From: Sphaerochaetaceae bacterium
GTDB taxonomy: Bacteria; Spirochaetota; Spirochaetia; Sphaerochaetales; Sphaerochaetaceae
Direction: 5' to 3'
Assembly: GCA_024405015.1 (NCBI GenBank)
Contig: JAKSPE010000011.1
Coordinates: 1-64,000 of the forward strand
DNA: 64,000 bases
Shown piece after piece: positions 1 through 8,197 of the stretch (position 1 is the stretch's first letter; each line of letters opens with the position of its first letter). The position numbers were made by a program, and so were the translations under genes. The notes beneath the pieces are model-generated. The model was not told where the DNA came from and did not search any database. It worked only from the letters and a program-made list of their open reading frames with translations.

Positions 1-1
1 A

Positions 2-676
2 AAGAACTTCGATGAGTTCTACCGCAGAGCCGTCGAAGAGTATGGCGTCAACTATATCAAGGGTCAGGTCGGTAAGGTCATTCCACAGCCAGACGGAAAA
101 CTTCTGGTGCAGGGTTCGGACCTTCTGGACAACAAGCAGATTCTCAAACAGGCCGACATGGTTGTTCTTGCCGCTGCCATTGAACCGAATCCAGATGTGC
201 GAAAGATCGCAACCATGCTGACTGCAAGCATTGATACCAACAATTTCCTCACCGAAGCCCATGCAAAGCTTCGTCCGGTCGAGTCTCCAACCGCTGGCAT
301 TTTCCTTTCTGGAGTCTGCCAGGGACCAAAGGACATTCCGGAGACCGTTTCCCAGGCAGGAGCTGCCGCCGTCAAGGCTATTGGACTTCTGGCCAAGGAC
401 AAGCTGATGACAAACCCATGCACCGCAAAGCCGGATGAGCTGATGTGCAACGGCTGTTCCCAGTGTGCAAATGTCTGTCCTTACGGAGCCATCTCCTATG
501 AGACCAAGCTGATCAATGACCACGGCATCAAGGAGAACCGAAGAGTTGCAGTCGTCAACTCCGCCCTTTGCCAGGGCTGTGGTGCCTGTACCGTTACTTG
601 TCCTTCCGGAGCCATGGACCTTCAGGGCTTCTCCAACAGACAGATTCTTGCGGAGGTTGATGCAATATGCCGATGA
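2..676 (+). CDS. hdrA: HdrA-like heterodisulfide reductase FAD/iron-sulfur subunit A (C-terminal part, 5' cut by window edge)
   Basis: The reading frame is open from base 2, so the start lies outside the window and only about 224 residues remain. It keeps the end of the FAD domain, with the HdrA-typical stretch GPKDIPETVSQAG, then two [4Fe-4S] ferredoxin motifs: CNGCSQCANVCPYGA and CQGCGACTVTCPSGA. HdrA proteins carry FAD and can split an electron pair between a high- and a low-potential acceptor. The stop overlaps the start of the MvhD-like gene, as in hdrA-mvhD and hdrA-flxD operons, so the two products should bind each other. Whether the missing N-terminal part carries extra clusters cannot be seen. 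The family call is firm; the physiological partner is inferred. Confidence 0.9.
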   Translation, partial: KNFDEFYRRAVEEYGVNYIKGQVGKVIPQPDGKLLVQGSDLLDNKQILKQADMVVLAAAIEPNPDVRKIATMLTASIDTNNFLTEAHAKLRPVESPTAGIFLSGVCQGPKDIPETVSQAGAAAVKAIGLLAKDKLMTNPCTAKPDELMCNGCSQCANVCPYGAISYETKLINDHGIKENRRVAVVNSALCQGCGACTVTCPSGAMDLQGFSNRQILAEVDAICR

Positions 677-1110
677 ACAACGATACCGAATTCAGACCTA
701 AGATTGTGGCCTTTTGCTGCAACTGGTGCAGCTATGCAGGAGCCGACCTGGCTGGAAGCAGCCGTTTGGCTTACCCGGCAGATGTGAAGATCATTCGTGT
801 CCCATGCTCCTGCCGCGTCAATCCGATGTTCATTCTTCGCGCCTTCGAAAAGGGCGCCGATGGTGTGATCATGTGCGGTTGCCACCCAGGAGATTGCCAT
901 TACACATCCGGCAACTTCTATGCCAGAAGAAGAATGACACTGCTGTTTTCCATGCTGGACTACATTGGCGTGGAGAATGGCCGAACAAGAGTGGAGTGGG
1001 TTTCCGCTGCAGAGGGCGTGAAGTTCTCACAGACCATGAACGAGTTCGTCGCAAAGATTCACAGCCTTGGAAAGAACGTAAGATTGGAGGACCTCAGATG
1101 CAAGAACTGA
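667..1110 (+). CDS. flxD: MvhD/FlxD-like iron-sulfur electron-transfer subunit
   Basis: This 147-residue protein has the family signature CCNWCSYAGAD near residue 17, followed by conserved cysteines in VPCSCRVNP and MCGCHPGDCHY, which bind the [2Fe-2S] cluster. MvhD family members pass electrons from a hydrogenase, formate dehydrogenase or NAD(P)H module (FlxABC) to HdrA. The start overlaps hdrA; ATG at 667 or at 673 (ATGA overlap) are both possible. The stop overlaps the next gene's start. Because FlxA/B/C-like genes follow, the FlxD role (NAD(P)H-fed) fits better than the MvhD role (hydrogen-fed). No hydrogenase gene is visible. Confidence 0.9.
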   Translation: MPMNNDTEFRPKIVAFCCNWCSYAGADLAGSSRLAYPADVKIIRVPCSCRVNPMFILRAFEKGADGVIMCGCHPGDCHYTSGNFYARRRMTLLFSMLDYIGVENGRTRVEWVSAAEGVKFSQTMNEFVAKIHSLGKNVRLEDLRCKN

Positions 1111-2081
1111 TCAATCGCGCAAAGCAGCTTCTTTCAGACGGCACTGTCGCACGTGTCCTTGGCTGGAAGGCTGGAGACATGACTTACAACCCAGAGCCTG
1201 CTTTCTTTGACAATGTAAAGGACCTTGAGGAGCATTTCGTCTACAACGGATTTTGCGGTGCAAATCTCAGCAAATACATGATTGAGGCTTCCAAACTTGA
1301 GGGAAAGACCCTCGTTTGTCTCAAGCCATGTGATACCTACAGTTTCCAGCAACTTCTCAAGGAGCACCGCGTTGACCGCGAGAAGGCCTACATCATTGGT
1401 GTGGGTTGCAAGGGAAAACTCAATATCGAGAATATCCGAAAGGCCGGAATCAAGGGCATTCTCAGTGTTTCCGGCGCAGAACTTTCTGATGCATGCGACC
1501 AGCTGACAATCACAACCCTTTATGGAGACAAGAGCCTTCCTTATGCCGATGCAATGCTGGAACGCTGCAGTGTCTGTAAGGGTAAGGAACATAAGATCTA
1601 CGATGAACTTCTTGGCGATTCCAAGGAGACAAAGAGTGCAGACCGCTTTGCTGAAGTCGAGAGAATCGAGAACATGTCCGCTGAGGAGAAGTTCGCCTTC
1701 TTCCAGTCCCAGCTCAGCAAGTGCATCCGCTGCAATGCTTGCAGAAACGTCTGTCCTGCATGCAGCTGTCGCAAGTGCGTCTTTGACAGCACCAAGTTCG
1801 ACAGTTCCCAGAAGGCAAATGCCGACAGCTTCGAGGAGAAGATGTTCCACATCATCCGTGCTTTCCACGTGGCAGGACGCTGTACCGATTGCGGTGAGTG
1901 CAGCCGCGTATGTCCACAGGGCATTCCACTACATCTGTTCAACCGCAAGTTCATCAAGGACATCAACGAGCTGTATGGCGAATATCAGGCAGGCGCTGAT
2001 ATCGAGGCCAAGGCACCTCTTACAAGTTATGTGTTTGAGGATGTCGAGCCATCTGTCGTGGCACAAAGGAGCAGATCATGA
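1098..2081 (+). CDS. FlxC-like 4Fe-4S dicluster protein
   Basis: The product is 327 residues from the ATG at 1098, which sits just after GGAGG at 1086-1090 and overlaps the flxD stop. The N-terminal part resembles the FrhB/formate dehydrogenase beta fold, with conserved PCDTYSF and GVGCKG. Two ferredoxin-type cluster motifs follow, CIRCNACRNVC near residue 208 and CTDCGECSRVCPQG near residue 261. Between them CPACSCRKC adds further cysteines. In described flx/flox operons, two ferredoxin-like proteins connect the FAD/NAD subunit to FlxD-HdrA, and I infer that job here. The frame stays open upstream to 714, but that stretch is antisense-free shadow of flxD. Subunit letter assignment is by position and is tentative. 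Confidence 0.8.
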   Translation: MQELINRAKQLLSDGTVARVLGWKAGDMTYNPEPAFFDNVKDLEEHFVYNGFCGANLSKYMIEASKLEGKTLVCLKPCDTYSFQQLLKEHRVDREKAYIIGVGCKGKLNIENIRKAGIKGILSVSGAELSDACDQLTITTLYGDKSLPYADAMLERCSVCKGKEHKIYDELLGDSKETKSADRFAEVERIENMSAEEKFAFFQSQLSKCIRCNACRNVCPACSCRKCVFDSTKFDSSQKANADSFEEKMFHIIRAFHVAGRCTDCGECSRVCPQGIPLHLFNRKFIKDINELYGEYQAGADIEAKAPLTSYVFEDVEPSVVAQRSRS

Positions 2082-3109
2082 GAAGAATTTCCATTGAGGC
2101 ATTGCCGAACCTGTATGGCAAAATTGCACAGAGCATGGATCTGATCCTCCCTGTCAAAACCGCCGACCAGACAAACTTCAGCGTATGGTCCGATGGCTGT
2201 GAAGTGGATCTTCAGACCCTCAAAACCGTCAAATCCCCAAAGGATGCCTTCTTCCCACAGAGCGAGACGCTCTATACCGTCAAGAAGGAGAACCGAAAGC
2301 TCAATGTCCAACCGCAGGCACTGAAAGACCAGGATTTTGTGGTCTTTGGCATGAAGGCCTGTGACCTTCAGGGACTTGCTGTCTTGGACAAGGTCTTCTT
2401 GGCCGAGCCGGTCGATACCTTCTATGCCGCACGAAGAGAGCATGGCGTTGTTGTGACCCTTGCTTGTCGTGAGCCGGAGGAGTCCTGTTTCTGCAAGGTC
2501 TTTGGTGTGGACCCATCACAGCCAAACGGCGATGTGGCAACCTGGATTGTCGACGGCTACCTTTACTGGAAGCCTATCACAGCCAAGGGTGAGAAGCTGA
2601 CAGAACTTGCCAAGGATCTGTTTGAGGATGCCTCTGACGATGCCGTAAAGGCCCAACAGACCAGTATCCAGGCAATCGTGGAGAAGCTTCCTTATGCAAA
2701 TCTTTCCCTGAATGGTTGGAATGGGGACGCTCTTGATGAGAAGTTCAATTCCAAGGTCTGGGAAGAGCTTTACAAGCCATGTCTTGGCTGTGGAACCTGT
2801 ACCTTCGTTTGTCCGACCTGCCAGTGCTATGACATCAAGGATTACGATACCGGTCACGGGGTGGTCCGCTACCGCTGCTGGGATTCCTGCATGTATTCTG
2901 ACTTCACCATGATGGCTCATGGAAACAACAGAAACAGCCAGATGCAGCGTTTCAGACAGCGCTTTATGCATAAGCTTGTCTATTTCCCAGCCAACAATGA
3001 CGGTATGTATTCCTGTGTCGGATGTGGAAGATGTGTCGAGAAGTGTCCTTCTTCTCTGAACATCGTCAAGGTCATCAAGGCCTTTGAGAAAAAGGAGGAG
3101 ACCGTATGA
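2078..3109 (+). CDS. FlxB/AsrA-like 4Fe-4S dicluster protein
   Basis: This 343-residue protein starts with an ATGA overlap on the previous stop. It has the layout of the AsrA (anaerobic sulfite reductase A)/FlxB family: a long N-terminal domain with MKACDLQGL and CREPEESCFC, then CLGCGTCTFVCPTCQC near residue 235 and CVGCGRCVEKCPSSLN near residue 312. Members of this family sit beside an FAD/NAD(P) subunit (AsrB or FlxA) and take electrons from it. The next gene is exactly such a subunit, overlapping by 4 bases. A dissimilatory sulfite reductase AsrC is not in the operon, so the Flx reading is preferred. Confidence 0.82.
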   Translation: MRRISIEALPNLYGKIAQSMDLILPVKTADQTNFSVWSDGCEVDLQTLKTVKSPKDAFFPQSETLYTVKKENRKLNVQPQALKDQDFVVFGMKACDLQGLAVLDKVFLAEPVDTFYAARREHGVVVTLACREPEESCFCKVFGVDPSQPNGDVATWIVDGYLYWKPITAKGEKLTELAKDLFEDASDDAVKAQQTSIQAIVEKLPYANLSLNGWNGDALDEKFNSKVWEELYKPCLGCGTCTFVCPTCQCYDIKDYDTGHGVVRYRCWDSCMYSDFTMMAHGNNRNSQMQRFRQRFMHKLVYFPANNDGMYSCVGCGRCVEKCPSSLNIVKVIKAFEKKEETV

Positions 3110-3960
3110 GCGATTGCTGCTGCAGCAAGAACTACACTCTTGATACGTTGATTCCGCAGGTCGGAATCATCACGGATATCCGTCAGGAGACCCCTGACGT
3201 CAAGACCTTCCGTGTGAATGCACCAGAGGGTGGAAAGCTTTTTGAGCACATGCCAGGCCAGTGCGCCATGGTCTGTGTACCGGGTGTGAGTGAGGGCATG
3301 TTCTCCATCACCTCCTCACCGACAAACAAGGAATACCAGGAGTTCAGCATCAAGAAATGCGGAATTCTGACCGATATGCTTCATAGTCTTCAGGTTGGTG
3401 ATGAGATTACCGTCCGCGGACCATATGGAAACCATTTCCCTGTCGAGGACAAACTCAAGGGAAAGGATCTTCTGTTCATCGCTGGTGGAATCGGACTTGC
3501 ACCGCTGCGTTCTGTCATCAACTACGTTCTGGATAACAGAGCTGACTATGGAAAGGTCGATATCGTCTACGGTTCACGTTCTGCAGACGATCTTGTCCAG
3601 CTCAAGGAGATCCAGGAGAAATGGATGAAGGCAGAGAACGTGAATGTCTACCTTACAATTGACCGTGAGCAGGAAGGTTGGGACGGTCACGTAGGATTTG
3701 TCCCGAACTTTGTGAAGGAACTTGGTTTCACCACAGACAAGACCGCTCTCATCTGCGGACCACCAATCATGATCAAGTTCGTTCTTGCAGGACTCCAGGA
3801 ACTGGGATTCTCCAAGGACCAGGTCTATACCACGCTGGAATTGCGTATGAAATGCGGTATCGGAAAGTGCGGACGCTGCAACATCGGATCCAAGTATGTC
3901 TGCAAGGATGGTCCTGTTTTCCGTTGTGATGAGATTGACGAGATGCCAAACGAGTATTGA
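3106..3960 (+). CDS. FlxA/AsrB-like FAD- and NAD(P)-binding oxidoreductase subunit
   Basis: The 284-residue protein belongs to the ferredoxin-NADP reductase-like electron-transfer family (AsrB, FlxA, PyrK). An N-terminal flavin beta-barrel ends in the FAD-contact motif GMFSITSSP near residue 65. The NAD(P)-binding half opens with GGIGLAPLRS near residue 127 and contains CGPPIM. A C-terminal [2Fe-2S] site has cysteines in MKCGIGKCGRC and VCKDGPVF. In Flx complexes this subunit oxidises NADH and feeds the ferredoxin-like subunits. The extreme N-terminus has an unusual CCC run (residues 4-6). It is the only nicotinamide-binding protein of the operon, so it should set the electron donor. Confidence 0.87.
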   Translation: MSDCCCSKNYTLDTLIPQVGIITDIRQETPDVKTFRVNAPEGGKLFEHMPGQCAMVCVPGVSEGMFSITSSPTNKEYQEFSIKKCGILTDMLHSLQVGDEITVRGPYGNHFPVEDKLKGKDLLFIAGGIGLAPLRSVINYVLDNRADYGKVDIVYGSRSADDLVQLKEIQEKWMKAENVNVYLTIDREQEGWDGHVGFVPNFVKELGFTTDKTALICGPPIMIKFVLAGLQELGFSKDQVYTTLELRMKCGIGKCGRCNIGSKYVCKDGPVFRCDEIDEMPNEY

Positions 3961-3980
3961 TGGCAAAGAGGGGTTTTAAA

Positions 3981-4655
3981 ATGGGAAAAATGGTTAATGT
4001 TTATTTTTTCGGAAAGAAATACAGCGTTCCGGAAGAATTGACGATCATGACAGCAATGGAATACGCAGGCTATGAGCTCAAGCGTGGCTGTGGATGCCGC
4101 CACGGTTTCTGCGGAGCCTGTGCCACCATCTATAGAATCAAGGGAAAGAATGAACTTAAGACCTGTCTTGCCTGTCAGACTCAGGTACAGGATGGAATGT
4201 ACATCGCAAGCATTCCTTTCTTCCCAACCGACAAGAGAACCTATGAGATCGAGGACCTCAGACCAAACCAGCAGGTCATGATGGAACTCTATCCTGAAAT
4301 CTACAGCTGCATCGGATGCAATGCCTGCACAAAGGCCTGCACCCAGGGACTGAACGTCATGCAGTACATCGCATACGCACAGAGAGGGGACTTTGCCAAG
4401 TGTGCAGAGGAGTCTTTCGACTGCGTCAGCTGCGGTTGCTGCTCGGTTCGCTGCCCGGCCGGAATTTCACATCCGATGGTTGCACAGCTGGCAAGACGCC
4501 TCAACGGCAAGTATGTGGCTCCAAAGTCTGAGCATCTGGAAAAGCGTGTTGAAGAGGTCAACAGTGGTGCTTTTGACGACATGATCGAGGCGATTATGCA
4601 AAAGCCTATCACAGAGCTCAAAGAGCTTTACAACAACAGAGACATTGAGAAATAG
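3981..4655 (+). CDS. fumarate reductase/succinate dehydrogenase-type iron-sulfur subunit (2Fe-2S plus two ferredoxin-type motifs)
   Basis: The product is 224 residues. I chose ATG 3981 because GAGGGG lies 7 bases upstream; earlier in-frame starts at 3957 and 3960 lack a ribosome site. The N-terminal ferredoxin fold has a [2Fe-2S] pattern CGCRHGFCGAC near residue 37 with the fourth cysteine in KTCLAC. The C-terminal part has CIGCNACTKAC and CVSCGCCSVRCPAG. This is the FrdB/SdhB layout and also that of the TfrB N-terminal half, but the HdrB-like CCG domains of methanogen TfrB are absent. It lies between the Flx genes and the FrdA-like flavoprotein and is the natural electron bridge. Confidence 0.85.
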   Translation: MGKMVNVYFFGKKYSVPEELTIMTAMEYAGYELKRGCGCRHGFCGACATIYRIKGKNELKTCLACQTQVQDGMYIASIPFFPTDKRTYEIEDLRPNQQVMMELYPEIYSCIGCNACTKACTQGLNVMQYIAYAQRGDFAKCAEESFDCVSCGCCSVRCPAGISHPMVAQLARRLNGKYVAPKSEHLEKRVEEVNSGAFDDMIEAIMQKPITELKELYNNRDIEK

Positions 4656-4666
4656 GAGATTTGAAC

Positions 4667-6277
4667 ATGTATAGACCATATCCAGATAGCATGATGGAGT
4701 CTGTCGCAAAAGTTGAAGCCTCCAGAAAACACAGAATGGAAACGGAGCCAAGACGTCTGACTGCCGAGGAGAAGGACAGTCTTCTCAAGGCTTTCCATCC
4801 AGACTACAACCCAGATGCCTTCGCTGAAATCAAGGTCGGACCAAACAAGGGCCAGAAGGCTCCTTTGGAGCTGACTGAGATGCTCCATTCCACAAGCCGC
4901 ATCCTGCATGAGAATATCGATCTTTCAAAGATCGACTACGACGTAGACGTACTGGTCATCGGCGGCGGTGGAGCCGGTAGCTCCTGTGCCATCGAAGCCC
5001 ACAATGCTGGTGCAAACGTCATGATTGTCACAAAGCTTCGTATCGGTGATGCCAACACCATGATGGCCGAAGGTGGTATCCAGGCTGCAGACAAACCAAA
5101 CGATTCACCGCTTCAGCACTATATCGACTGCTTCGGCGGCGGACATTTCGCAGGTCGTCCTGAGCTTGTCAGAAGACTTGTCATGGAGGCTCCAGATGCC
5201 ATCAAGTGGCTCAATGACCTCGGTGTTGAGTTTGACAAGGAAGCAGATGGAACCATGGTGACCACACATGGTGGTGGAACCTCCAGAAAGAGAATGCATG
5301 CGGCAAAGGATTACTCCGGAGCAGAAATCATGCGTACTGTCCGTGACGAGGTCATCAACCTGGGAATTCCAGTGGTGGAGTTCACTTCTGCTGTTGAGCT
5401 TCTCAAGGACGAGAAGGGCCAGGTTGCAGGTGCTGTTCTTCTGAACATGGAAACCGGTGACTACAGCGTTGCCAAGGCAAAGACCGTGGTCATTGCCACA
5501 GGTGGTGCCGGACGAATGCATTATCAGGGTTTCCCAACCTCCAACCACTACGGTGCAACAGCCGATGGCCTGGTTCTCGGTTACCGCGCAGGTGCTCCTC
5601 TGCTGTATCAGGATTCCATCCAGTACCATCCAACAGGAGCTATCTATCCATCCCAGATTCTGGGTGCTCTGGTGACAGAGAAGGTCCGTTCCGTTGGAGC
5701 CCAGCTTGTCAACGCAGAAGGTGAGGCTTACATCCATCCGCTGGAGACCCGTGACGTCAACGCAGCAGGTGTCATCCGCGAGTGTGCCGAAGGTCGTGGA
5801 ATCGATCTTCCTGGTGGTTCCAAGGGCGTATGGCTTGATACTCCGATGATTGAGATTCTGGGTGGAGAAGGTACGATTGAAAAGAGAATCCCTGCCATGT
5901 TCCGTATGTACATCAATTACGGAATCGACATGAGAAAGGTCCCAATCCCAATTTATCCTACTCTGCATTACCAGAACGGAGGACTGGAGATCAATGGAGA
6001 CGGTTTCACCAAGGTCATTCCGAACCTCCTTGTCGCAGGTGAGGCAGTCGGAGGAATCCATGGTAGAAACAGACTCATGGGCAACTCTCTGCTTGACATC
6101 ATTGTTTTCGGACGAAATGCTGGAAAGAAAGCGGCGGCAAAGAGCAAGGAGATTGTTCTTGGAACACCTAGCCTTGACCATATCAAGAATTATGATGTTG
6201 AACTGAAGAAAGCCGGCTTGGATACTGGTGTCGTTTCACCAAAGCTTCTTCCAAGCTACGCAAACCATAAGAGATAA
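4667..6277 (+). CDS. fumarate reductase-type FAD flavoprotein (FrdA/TfrA-like)
   Basis: The 536-residue protein starts at ATG 4667, 8 bases after AGGAG. About 80 leader residues precede the FAD dinucleotide motif DVLVIGGGGAG. Fumarate reductase family landmarks follow: MAEGGIQAA, THGGGTSRKR, TSNHYGATADG, QYHPTG, an arginine in TEKVRSVGA, HYQNGG and GRNRLMGNSLLDIIVFGR. These correspond to the FAD-binding and dicarboxylate-binding residues of FrdA/SdhA. There is no signal peptide or twin-arginine motif, so the enzyme is cytoplasmic. The C-terminal capping domain of FrdA is reduced to a short tail. The likely reaction is fumarate to succinate, supported by the fumarase genes downstream. Another enoate is possible. 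Confidence 0.85.
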   Translation: MYRPYPDSMMESVAKVEASRKHRMETEPRRLTAEEKDSLLKAFHPDYNPDAFAEIKVGPNKGQKAPLELTEMLHSTSRILHENIDLSKIDYDVDVLVIGGGGAGSSCAIEAHNAGANVMIVTKLRIGDANTMMAEGGIQAADKPNDSPLQHYIDCFGGGHFAGRPELVRRLVMEAPDAIKWLNDLGVEFDKEADGTMVTTHGGGTSRKRMHAAKDYSGAEIMRTVRDEVINLGIPVVEFTSAVELLKDEKGQVAGAVLLNMETGDYSVAKAKTVVIATGGAGRMHYQGFPTSNHYGATADGLVLGYRAGAPLLYQDSIQYHPTGAIYPSQILGALVTEKVRSVGAQLVNAEGEAYIHPLETRDVNAAGVIRECAEGRGIDLPGGSKGVWLDTPMIEILGGEGTIEKRIPAMFRMYINYGIDMRKVPIPIYPTLHYQNGGLEINGDGFTKVIPNLLVAGEAVGGIHGRNRLMGNSLLDIIVFGRNAGKKAAAKSKEIVLGTPSLDHIKNYDVELKKAGLDTGVVSPKLLPSYANHKR

Positions 6278-6301
6278 TCTGGAGAAAGGAGACATAAAAC
6301 T

Positions 6302-6601
6302 ATGACAGATTTACTGGAAGCATTGATGATTCTTTGTTTTGGCTTCTCATGGCCAATTTCCATCAGAAAGTCCTGGATCTCAAGAACTGCAAAGGGAAAG
6401 AGCCTCTTCTTTGAGTTCTTCATCTGGATCGGATACATTTTCGGTATCATCCGCAAGTTCTTGCTGATCTCAGCAGGAAAGGGTGACGGATGGCTGTTCT
6501 ATCTTGCCTTCTTCTTCTACTTCCTGAATCTCATTGAGATCTCCATTGATATGGGTCTGTATTTCAGAAACGTGAAGCTTGATAAGGCCAAGGAAGCCTA
6601 A
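6302..6601 (+). CDS. small three-helix membrane protein, PQ-loop-like
   Basis: The 99-residue product is hydrophobic, with predicted membrane segments around residues 5-20, 37-53 and 62-82. The stretch FGFSWPISIRKS followed by TAKGKSLFF resembles one half of a PQ-loop/SemiSWEET unit, where a proline breaks the first helix. A good ribosome site (AAAGGAG) precedes the ATG. It lies between the FrdA-like gene and fumarase, where FrdC/FrdD anchor genes might be expected, but it has no histidine in its membrane segments to bind haem. It could be a dicarboxylate-related transporter half or an attachment protein. Function is unknown. Confidence 0.7.
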   Translation: MTDLLEALMILCFGFSWPISIRKSWISRTAKGKSLFFEFFIWIGYIFGIIRKFLLISAGKGDGWLFYLAFFFYFLNLIEISIDMGLYFRNVKLDKAKEA

Positions 6602-6614
6602 TTGGAGGCACACA

Positions 6615-7457
6615 ATGCGCGAGATTAACGTAGCAACATTGACAGATGTCGTTGAACGACTTTGCATTGAGGCAAATGTACACCTTCCACAGGATGTGAA
6701 GTGTGCCATCAAGAACTGCAGAGCCTGTGAGGATGGAAGAATTGCTCAGGGTGTTCTGGATAACATCATTGAGAACTATGAGATTGCAGACAAGGAGTGC
6801 GTTCCAATCTGCCAGGATACCGGAATGGCTTGCGTCTTCCTTGAGATCGGTCAGGATGTCCATCTTGTCGGTGGCGACCTCACTGATGCCATCAATGAAG
6901 GTGTTCGTCGCGGTTATACCAACGGCTATCTCAGAAAGTCCGTCGTCAAGGATCCTGTTCGCCGTGGAAACACTGGAGACAACACTCCGGCCATGATTTA
7001 CACAGAAATCGTTCCTGGCGAGAACATCAAGGTAACTCTCGGACCGAAGGGATTCGGTAGCGAGAACATGAGCCAGATTCGCATGTTCAAGCCTTCTGCA
7101 GGTCTTCAGGGAATCAAGGATTTCATTCTTGAGGTTGTTGAGACTGCTGGTCCAAACCCATGTCCTCCAATGGTTGTCGGTGTCGGTATCGGCGGAACAT
7201 TCGACAAGGCTGCTTTGCTTGCCAAAAAGGCTCTGATGAGACCTATCGATTCCTCCAACCCAGATCCATACTATGCAGACCTTGAGGTGGAGATGCTTGA
7301 GAAGATCAACCAGCTCGGAATCGGTCCTCAGGGATTTGGTGGAAAGACCACTGCAATTGGCCTGAACATTGAGACTCTGCCAACCCACATTGCTGGAATG
7401 CCATGTGCAGTCAACATCAACTGCCATGTCACAAGACATAAGACGGAGGTGATCTGA
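6615..7457 (+). CDS. fumA: class I fumarate hydratase, alpha subunit
   Basis: This 280-residue protein matches the N-terminal (alpha) half of iron-sulfur class I fumarase and L(+)-tartrate dehydratase. Cysteines in PICQDTG and GPNPCPP, with one in the N-terminal segment, are placed to bind the catalytic [4Fe-4S] cluster. [17 protein letters not shown] and [11 protein letters not shown] are family landmarks. ATG 6615 follows GGAGG by 7 bases. The stop overlaps the beta-subunit start. With the fumarate-reductase-like genes just upstream, I infer that it makes fumarate from malate. Tartrate dehydratase cannot be excluded from sequence alone. Confidence 0.9.
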   Translation: MREINVATLTDVVERLCIEANVHLPQDVKCAIKNCRACEDGRIAQGVLDNIIENYEIADKECVPICQDTGMACVFLEIGQDVHLVGGDLTDAINEGVRRGYTNGYLRKSVVKDPVRRGNTGDNTPAMIYTEIVPGENIKVTLGPKGFGSENMSQIRMFKPSAGLQGIKDFILEVVETAGPNPCPPMVVGVGIGGTFDKAALLAKKALMRPIDSSNPDPYYADLEVEMLEKINQLGIGPQGFGGKTTAIGLNIETLPTHIAGMPCAVNINCHVTRHKTEVI

Positions 7458-8008
7458 TGACCAGAAAAATCACATTGCCACTTACTGAAGAGCTTGCAAG
7501 AACCCTCCACGCTGGAGATGAGGTTCTTCTTACTGGAACTATCTACACATCAAGAGATGCTGGCCACAAGCGCATGTGCGAGTCCTTGGCAAAGGGAGAG
7601 CCTCTTCCTTTTGACCCAACCGATGCCACAATCTACTACGTCGGTCCAACTCCTGCAAAGCCAGGTACGGTCATTGGTTCTGCAGGTCCTACCACCAGTG
7701 GTCGTATGGATGCCTATGCTCCAACCATGATGTCTGTCGGTGCCAGAGGAATGATCGGAAAGGGCGCCAGACTTCCTGAAGTCGTCGAGGCTATGAAAAA
7801 GTATTCTGGTGTCTACTTCGGTGCTATCGGAGGCGCAGGTGCCCTGTTGGCAAAGTGCATCAAGAAGTGTGAGCTGATCGCTTACGAAGATCTTGGAGCT
7901 GAGGCCCTTCGAAAGCTCTATGTCGAGGATATGCCGCTTGTCGTCATCATTGACTGCGAGGGAAATAACCTCTACGAGATCGGAAGAAAGGAATACCTTG
8001 GCAAATAA
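7457..8008 (+). CDS. fumB: class I fumarate hydratase, beta subunit
   Basis: The 183-residue product matches the C-terminal (beta) domain of class I fumarase/tartrate dehydratase, of usual length. Landmarks are GTIYTSRDAGHKRM near residue 27, GPTTSGRMD near residue 73 and GARGMIGKG. The KYSGVYFGAIGGAGAL and YEDLGAEA segments are also typical. It begins in a 4-base overlap with the alpha subunit (ATGA), so the two are probably translated together and form one enzyme. It is the last gene of the Flx/Hdr-Frd operon and is followed by a terminator. Confidence 0.92.
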   Translation: MTRKITLPLTEELARTLHAGDEVLLTGTIYTSRDAGHKRMCESLAKGEPLPFDPTDATIYYVGPTPAKPGTVIGSAGPTTSGRMDAYAPTMMSVGARGMIGKGARLPEVVEAMKKYSGVYFGAIGGAGALLAKCIKKCELIAYEDLGAEALRKLYVEDMPLVVIIDCEGNNLYEIGRKEYLGK

Positions 8009-8028
8009 TTGCCTTTGTTCCCCTTTTG

Positions 8029-8078
8029 AGGGCTGCTGCAATGCTAAAAGGCTTGCGGTAGCCCTTTTCTGTTTTTTT
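8029..8078 (+). terminator. rho-independent terminator after the fumarate operon
   Basis: AGGGCT (8029-8034) with the following TGCAA pairs with TTGC and AGCCCT (8060-8065). The stem is followed by TTTTCTGTTTTTTT. It lies 20 bases after the fumarase beta stop. Confidence 0.8.
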
Positions 8079-8197
8079 GTGAATCCCCATATGGCCTTTG
8101 AAGAAATCCCTGCGCATTCTGCAAAATACATCTATGTTGCAGAATGAATCCCAAGACGTTATCATTTACGGGATATTCGTTTAGAAAGGAACATTGC

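Noticed and set aside
714..1097. Upstream extension of the FlxC-like frame to 714
   Set aside because: It runs through flxD in another frame and has no ferredoxin-family likeness; GGAGG and the ATG at 1098 mark the real start.
2078..3960. Dissimilatory anaerobic sulfite reductase asrAB
   Set aside because: No asrC follows, and the genes lie between flxD/hdrA and fumarate-reductase genes, so the Flx reading explains the context better.
5105..6181. Long open frame antisense to the FrdA-like gene
   Set aside because: It is a shadow of a strongly conserved flavoprotein and shows no motif.
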